This document shows positions 6,486-7,093 of a DNA stretch of 7,093 bases, in pieces (positions within the stretch are counted from its first letter, which is position 1; every line of letters starts with the position of its first letter). Location of the stretch: contig CALKWH010000006.1 in assembly GCA_938004375.1 (NCBI GenBank), forward strand, positions 1-7,093. The letters run 5' to 3'. Both the position numbers and the translations under genes were made by a program. Under the pieces are notes generated by a model, which saw nothing but the letters and a program-made list of their open reading frames with translations, searched no databases and had not been told where the DNA came from. Source of the stretch: an uncultured Pseudomonadota bacterium. GTDB lineage: Bacteria > Myxococcota_A > Polyangia > HGW-17.

Positions 6486-7048
6486 CGCCATTCCTCCATA
6501 GCGCCTTTCGTCACGAGATGACCGAAAAACACTTCATTGATTTTCTCATGGAGATCCGAGAAAACATCGTCCATCCGGTTTTCCAACTTTTCCAGGTCCA
6601 TGCTCCCCGTCCAGGAATGATCCAAATCAAGCAGCGTAAACTGGACATTCTGGTCTTCCGGACTCGGAGGGGACGCAAATTCCTGCAAATCAGGCGGAAC
6701 CCTCACTCCCTGGGTAGTCATGATTCGGACCGCCAGGGTTCCCTCCCGGCCATTCGTCAAGTTCGTCTTTCCCACAGTCAACCCGCCCAGCACCTTGGTG
6801 TTTTCTTTGAAGACTTCGTCACAAACCCCTAAAAACTCCTTCTTCAAATAGTATTCCGGTCTGCGGTCGGGCGACCGGTGGGAGATGCTGTTTGCGTACC
6901 TCAAACCGATTCGTTGCACCAGTCCGTTTCTGCGATGATCCGTCACCGACAGGATCTTCTCGAGCACTGCATCGAACGTCTCCGTGAAATCCTCGAAGGA
7001 CCGGTACTGCGTCTTCTGAAATGCGACCTGCGCCTCATCCAGAATGAC
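6482..7048 (-). CDS. TIGR04255-like protein, 5' end missing
   Basis: This is the C-terminal 188 residues of a protein whose start lies beyond the contig end. The frame stays open from the stop at 6482 through 7048, where adapter sequence begins; a GTG at 6967 is internal, not the start. The visible part resembles the TIGR04255 family of sporadically distributed proteins of about 260 residues. A strand and Y-R-S-F-E-D-F (15-21 of the visible part) is followed by V-Q-R-I-G-L-R-Y-A-N at 44-53, the family's R-x-G-L-R-Y-x-N block. Further on come L-L-D-L-D-H-S-W at 139-146 and L-H-E-K-I-N-E-V-F-F-G-H-L-V-T at 166-180, like the family's C-terminal L-D-x-D and H/K-x-x-N-x-x-F-F-x-x-x-T pattern. Roughly 60-80 residues are missing. 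The biochemical function of the family is not established. Its stop overlaps the downstream helix-turn-helix gene by four bases. The family call is from memory of the motif pattern, not from a search. Confidence 0.72.
   Translation of the reverse strand, partial: VILDEAQVAFQKTQYRSFEDFTETFDAVLEKILSVTDHRRNGLVQRIGLRYANSISHRSPDRRPEYYLKKEFLGVCDEVFKENTKVLGGLTVGKTNLTNGREGTLAVRIMTTQGVRVPPDLQEFASPPSPEDQNVQFTLLDLDHSWTGSMDLEKLENRMDDVFSDLHEKINEVFFGHLVTKGAMEEWR
6492..6497 (-). promoter_or_regulatory. Strong ribosome binding site inside the end of the TIGR04255-like gene
   Basis: GGAGGA on the minus strand lies within the last codons of the upstream gene, six bases before the ATG at 6485. Together with the ATGA stop/start overlap at 6485-6482 it indicates translational coupling of the two genes. 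Confidence 0.7.
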
Positions 7049-7093
7049 AGATCGGAAGAGCGTCGTGTAGGGAAAGAGTGTAGATCTCGGTGG
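7049..7093. other. Illumina TruSeq universal adapter sequence (assembly artefact)
   Basis: From AGATCGGAAGAGC at 7049 to the window end, all 45 bases match, by memory comparison, the reverse complement of the TruSeq universal (P5) adapter, including its AGATCTCGGTGG segment. This is untrimmed library adapter at the contig end, not genomic DNA. Any protein frame reading through it upstream of 7048 on the minus strand is artificial. The remaining 13 adapter bases would follow beyond the window. Confidence 0.97.

Noticed and set aside
5027..6832. Plus-strand open frames across the right-hand cluster (e.g. 5495-6025, 6323-6832)
   Set aside because: They lack ribosome sites, overlap the coupled minus-strand genes and show no recognisable motif.
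6482..6967. GTG at 6967 as the true start of the TIGR04255-like gene
   Set aside because: The frame continues upstream to 7048 with 27 further residues that fit the family pattern (strand, then Y-x-x-F-x-x-F), so the gene is truncated by the contig end rather than starting here.

Overview
The window is the end of an assembled contig from a GC-rich bacterium. The first 4.9 kb are strongly GC-rich (49 of 60 bases are G or C at 2401-2460). A secreted lipoprotein carries a long asparagine tandem repeat of the type common in Myxococcota (former Deltaproteobacteria, e.g. Polyangia and Bradymonadales). That makes a myxobacterium-like host plausible, but no phylogenetic marker here proves it. The last 45 bases (7049-7093) are not genomic: they match the Illumina TruSeq universal adapter. 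Real sequence stops at 7048, inside a gene.

Left half, + strand: an AT-rich leader with two small hairpins (1-153) and a plausible sigma-70-type promoter (171-198) precede a lipoprotein gene (247-1254). Its mature N-terminus is a 14-unit Asn-Asn-Val/Ile/Leu repeat, followed by two beta-rich regions. A GltS-family sodium/glutamate symporter gene (1278-2588) begins 23 bases downstream with no terminator visible between them, so the two may be co-transcribed.

Middle, - strand: a complete RecD2-type SF1B DNA helicase gene (2604-4835), convergent with gltS and separated from it by only 15 bases. All the main helicase motifs are readable.

Right end, - strand: a tightly packed, less GC-rich three-gene cluster. 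In transcription order these are a 5'-truncated protein resembling the TIGR04255 family of sporadically distributed proteins (6482-7048), a helix-turn-helix protein with an unusual hydrophobic N-terminal half (5802-6485), and an unrecognised 259-residue protein with a conserved-looking SQDCDI motif (5012-5791). The first pair overlaps by four bases (ATGA) and the second pair is 10 bases apart, so this is almost certainly one operon. The lower GC, coupling and sporadic-family membership suggest a transferred accessory module of unknown, possibly defence-like or regulatory, function. It is the most interesting part of the window, but it is cut by the contig end.
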